In this document: positions 60,691 to 64,000 of the stretch, piece after piece | Position numbering within the stretch: the first letter of the stretch is position 1 | How the letters are laid out: each line of letters opens with the position of its first letter | Assembly: GCF_020882245.1 (NCBI RefSeq) | Contig: NC_083598.1 | Span: 55,217,858 to 55,281,857, forward strand | DNA: 64,000 nucleotides | Direction: 5' to 3' | Source: Rhopalosiphum padi | Lineage: Eukaryota > Arthropoda > Insecta > Hemiptera > Aphididae | The notes under the pieces: generated by a model | Told to the model about the DNA's origin: nothing | What the model saw: the letters and a program-made list of their open reading frames with translations, nothing else | The model's database searches: none | Program-made: the position numbers and the translations under genes

Positions 60691-62699
60691 TCTGATATTC
60701 GATAAACCGTTATTAAATTATTCAATTATTGGATATTGACGCTTACGAGTTACGAGTTACGACCATAATAATTTACTGATTATATTATATCATAAATAAA
60801 TACATTTAAAGATACAGTCCTTATTTTCGATCGTGAAATTCGATTTAAATTACGAATTTATTACATCACGCACTATTACAGTCGGGAAACAAATAAGCCG
60901 ATGAATAATGTATTATTTTATCTGATTCGTCCGTATGTGCAGTGTACTAATACAAAAAATATCATTGTATTCTCATTCTTCAGGGATGTATAATTTGAGA
61001 TTGCCACTCAACACATTTTTTTGTTGTGTGAATAATTACGTCTCGAAGAAATAAATCAATTGCTCTTAGTTCTTTATAGCAGTCTTTGTAAAATGTTAGT
61101 TAAAACAATAAATTACTATATAATACAAAACAATTTACGCAATTTGTTCAGTGTAGTTATGTAATATGTTATGAAAAACAATATTCATTATTTAGTTTTA
61201 TCAGTAAAAAACGTATTGACCTAAGAAATGGAACAAATATTTGAATGTACATTGTACATATTATCTCCTGAAGTATTCGAAATATTTCTTATAGAACAAT
61301 TCACCATTCAAGTGTATTATACTAATCAACAACTCAAATAAATACTTTAAAATACATATCTTTTATCTAAACAAAAATCAATGAATATAATTTACTTAAA
61401 TAAGATTAAATTTATTTGTTGATTATTTTCGTATACAATTTTAACGAAAATTATCTAAATTGTAAATTGTTTATTTAACTTGTACTCACCTATTTCAACT
61501 ATATCACCTATTTATTAAACACATATTCTGTTTTAAATCAAATATTGATACAAATTAATCATATGAATAGTACCCACTATTTAAAAAACGTGTATTAAAA
61601 TACTCTTATATTTAAGTTTACTATACTAAACATAAATAGGCAACTAATAATATTTATATCAACCATCTCATATTTTGATGTATAGATAAAAACTAAATTA
61701 TAATTCATATAGGAAGCTATTTCCTTTATATTATTACCTATTGAGCATTAACTAATAATAGGAATGTGGTAAGAAATTCTGTTATCTAATTATATATAAA
61801 ATTGACTTTAGATCACAACTTAGTTTTTTTAATCTATTATAAAACACTGATTTTTTTTACAGTGTACCTTTTTAAACATGTACATTATTGTATACAAATG
61901 ATTCTATGTATTAAAAATATTAACAAAACAATGAACATTTTTTTTTTATTGTGACATCTTGCAAATTAATAATACAACAAAAATGTTTACAAAACTCATA
62001 AAAAAATTCTTAAAAAAAATATTTAAAATTTGAATCTTTGTTTATTTTTTCATATCATGACTATTAAATGAGTACTCCAATTGCACATTTGACGCCAAAG
62101 ACGAGCAGATGATTTGAAATATTGGATACAATTTAAAAAAAATATATGTAAATAAAAAAACAATTAAACACAGTTTATTTTATTATAATAACTATACATT
62201 ATAAAAAAACGCATTTTTCTGTTTTTTATTTTGTGAAAATAATTGAATTAATTATCTTTGTTACGGGCTTACGGCGACACTTTAATTAAAATAAAATACC
62301 TATACTGTGATATAATATATTATATTATATATGATTACTAAAACCTTATAAAAACAGCTAGATAAATAATAAATAGCTGATTAGTAAAGATTAATAATTA
62401 CATTTTAGCACTGTTTTATTACACAATTCATGATAAAGAAATATTTTATATTTTATGTTCAACTTAATTCATATTGAATTCTTAAAATATTTTAGATATT
62501 CTCATAAAAATTATAAAAATATTTTTTCTAAACATATATACTGTATAGTTTATAATAAAATTAAATGTATTTAAATTTAAATTTTAGCTTTTACTACGTA
62601 GCTCTAAAAGTAATCGATCCAATAAAATAGTATACAAATTAGAACTATTTTGTTAAATATTTAATACGACATATCGGGTTACACAATAACAGTGAGTTA
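60691..62699. other. AT-rich non-coding stretch
   Basis: AT-rich with no frame of note and no element with clear ends. Confidence 0.7.
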
Positions 62700-63115
62700 T
62701 TCACCACGACTCACGAGGCAAAGCTTGTTAGATGTAAACTAAGAAGTATTATATAGAATGAGATGGATGTCTTCTGGCTTGACACGGTTAATTATGGTAA
62801 GAAATGAGTTTTAGAGAGTGTGTAGGAATGGTCCCTATATTGGTGATTAAGCAGGAGAGATTATATTGAGATGGTTTAGACGTATTCAAAATAGTAAAGG
62901 AGCACAGGGGAGTTGAAAGGGTGTTTGGAATAGACATGAAAGGAAACCCGAGAAGAAATTAATAGGAATAATCAATATTATGATGTAGAGAAATGGGGAG
63001 TGGCAAGATGGAGTACAAGATTAATGGACAAGGAGTAAAAGAGGAATGGCAATCAAAAGTTCAGGGGAAAAAAATAACCACCATGCCAATGTCTGAGATG
63101 AAATCGTTATCGTAG
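62700..63115 (+). pseudogene. LINE ORF2 C-terminal remnant (reverse transcriptase 3' end)
   Basis: One plus-strand frame reads RMRWMSSGLTRLIMVRNEF (62755-62811) and then, after a stop, LRWFRRIQ (62866-62889). These match in order the RMLRWMxGxTRxDxVRNExI...LRWxGHV blocks after the reverse-transcriptase domain in many LINE ORF2 proteins. Further on, after a frameshift, DVEKWGVARWSTRLMDKE (62982-63035) falls where the closing DRxxWR-type block is expected. Then come a short non-coding stretch and the tail gataaataaatatcg. Stops and frameshifts show it is dead. It is 5'-truncated, as usual for LINE insertions. The assignment is from remembered consensus, not alignment. Confidence 0.65.
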
Positions 63116-63142
63116 ATAAATAAATATCGTAAATATATATCG

Positions 63143-63181
<39 letters not shown>
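63116..63181. repeat. AT-rich tail with (TA)18
   Basis: Two copies of atatcgtaaatatat lead into a perfect TA tract (63146-63181) directly after the LINE remnant, probably expanded from its 3' tail. Confidence 0.85.
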
Positions 63182-63184
<3 letters not shown>

Positions 63185-63690
63185 AATGTATTTAAATTAA
63201 GATAACCAAACCAAATATTAACATTAACCATGAATTGATTAAGTATTTATAATATGTATTTACATTGGCCATAACATTAAATGTATGTTTATACCTTAAA
63301 ATATATTATACTGAAACACTAATAATAGTTAATACTTTAATAGAAATATAGAATATTTTTACATTTAAAACAACTATAGACATTATTATTGACATAGGTG
63401 TTATGTAGTATATGTAATATTTTCCTATATTTCTCTGAGCACGTGTATTTTAAAAAATACGTTATAAATTATAAATGCATACATTGTATCAATGGAAAAG
63501 AGTAACAAAATGAGCATTGCAAGAGACATGCAGTTACACAACCGTAATAATGCCGTACTAAATGCGGGGTAAAAGTAGTTCCGTTTTGCCAACAGTTTAG
63601 AATACTTTTTGAAGAAAGAACTCTAAATTTCGATAGTCTTTGTGGTGTACATATGGTAAACGATTGAAAAACTATAAAACTATTCAATAA
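63182..63690. other. AT-rich non-coding stretch
   Basis: AT-rich, grading into the final island. The 156-codon minus frame (63469-63939) spans the boundary and has no recognisable domain. Confidence 0.55.
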
Positions 63691-64000
63691 CATTGAATAT
63701 TTTATGAGATCCACACCAGTGCGATTCGGTGGCTCTCGTTTTCGGATGGGTAGTCGGCGGCAGGGTGGGTGACGTACATAACGAAACTCGTGTAAGTGCG
63801 ACATCGTATTGTAACAATATAATAACAATCGGCGAATGAAAAGGAAATGGATGTGATGGCTGGGGCGGTGTTTGTGGGGTGGCGGAGTAAGAGCCAACGT
63901 AACTGTAGGTATACAGGTGCTCGTAATTACTGTCGGCACCGTGCACGCGGCGCTTTAACGCATTGTCGGCGAAAGGGTTTTTCCGGGCGCACCGCGTAAT
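63691..64000. other. GC-rich island 12, truncated by the window end
   Basis: CpG-containing DNA (tgcacgcggcgctttaacgc, then ttttccgggcgcaccgcg) continuing past the end. Two minus-strand frames overlap here in different registers (63469-63939, 63680-63946) without domains. Confidence 0.45.

Noticed and set aside
1..64000. CRISPR arrays, prokaryotic operons, rRNA genes, known conserved microRNAs
   Set aside because: No regularly spaced repeats, no Shine-Dalgarno or operon structure and no rRNA motifs. A by-eye search for common insect microRNA seeds (let-7, miR-10, miR-1, miR-124, miR-9, bantam and others) found no match.

Overview
The window looks like intergenic or intronic DNA from a eukaryote, most likely an aphid (Hemiptera, Aphididae). 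The reasons are a very AT-rich background, many TAGGTA/TACCTA words (often doubled as taggtaggta), abundant CA, TA, GA and ACG microsatellites, and a dispersed repeat ending in GCTCAGAATCTAAAATAT that I recognise from memory of aphid assemblies. That identification is not checked against a database. There are no bacterial operons, no ribosome binding sites, no long open reading frames and no recognisable complete protein-coding gene.

Two kinds of sequence alternate. Long AT-rich stretches of 1 to 5 kb hold poly-A/T runs, decayed repeats and chance short frames. About a dozen GC-richer, CpG-containing islands of 0.3 to 1.8 kb interrupt them, at roughly 2.5-3.6, 6.2-6.6, 12.5-13.0, 16.3-17.5, 28.4-29.7, 34.8-36.2, 40.1-41.1, 43.4-44.1, 45.9-46.8, 51.5-52.9, 58.9-60.7 and 63.7-64.0 kb (the last runs off the end). 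Most carry microsatellites, several carry GAGA/CTCTC clusters, and two share the same CCAAT-box 13-mer. They look like regulatory or promoter-type islands, but this is inference.

Mobile-element remains are the best supported features. There are two short non-autonomous hAT elements (155-438 and about 9587-9896), two decayed LINE reverse-transcriptase C-termini (minus strand 44220-44465; plus strand about 62700-63115), one LINE-like 3' tail (18461-18719), three diverged copies of one dispersed repeat (4905-5513, 14390-14790, 53630-53962), and a 105-bp foldback at 20536-20640.

A few short open stretches are bounded by good splice signals and could be exons of an unrecognised gene. The best is 27599-27823 on the plus strand: 75 open codons between a pyrimidine-tract AG and a GTAAGT, in phase 0 at both ends. 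Weaker ones lie at 24398-24573 (minus), 40704-40983 (plus), 7629-7763 (plus) and 10425-10655 (plus). None matches a family I know. Open frames also arise by chance on the opposite strand in these patches, so all are tentative. I see no convincing undescribed biological system. The points most worth testing are the 27.6 kb exon candidate, the array of CpG/GAGA islands, and the foldback.
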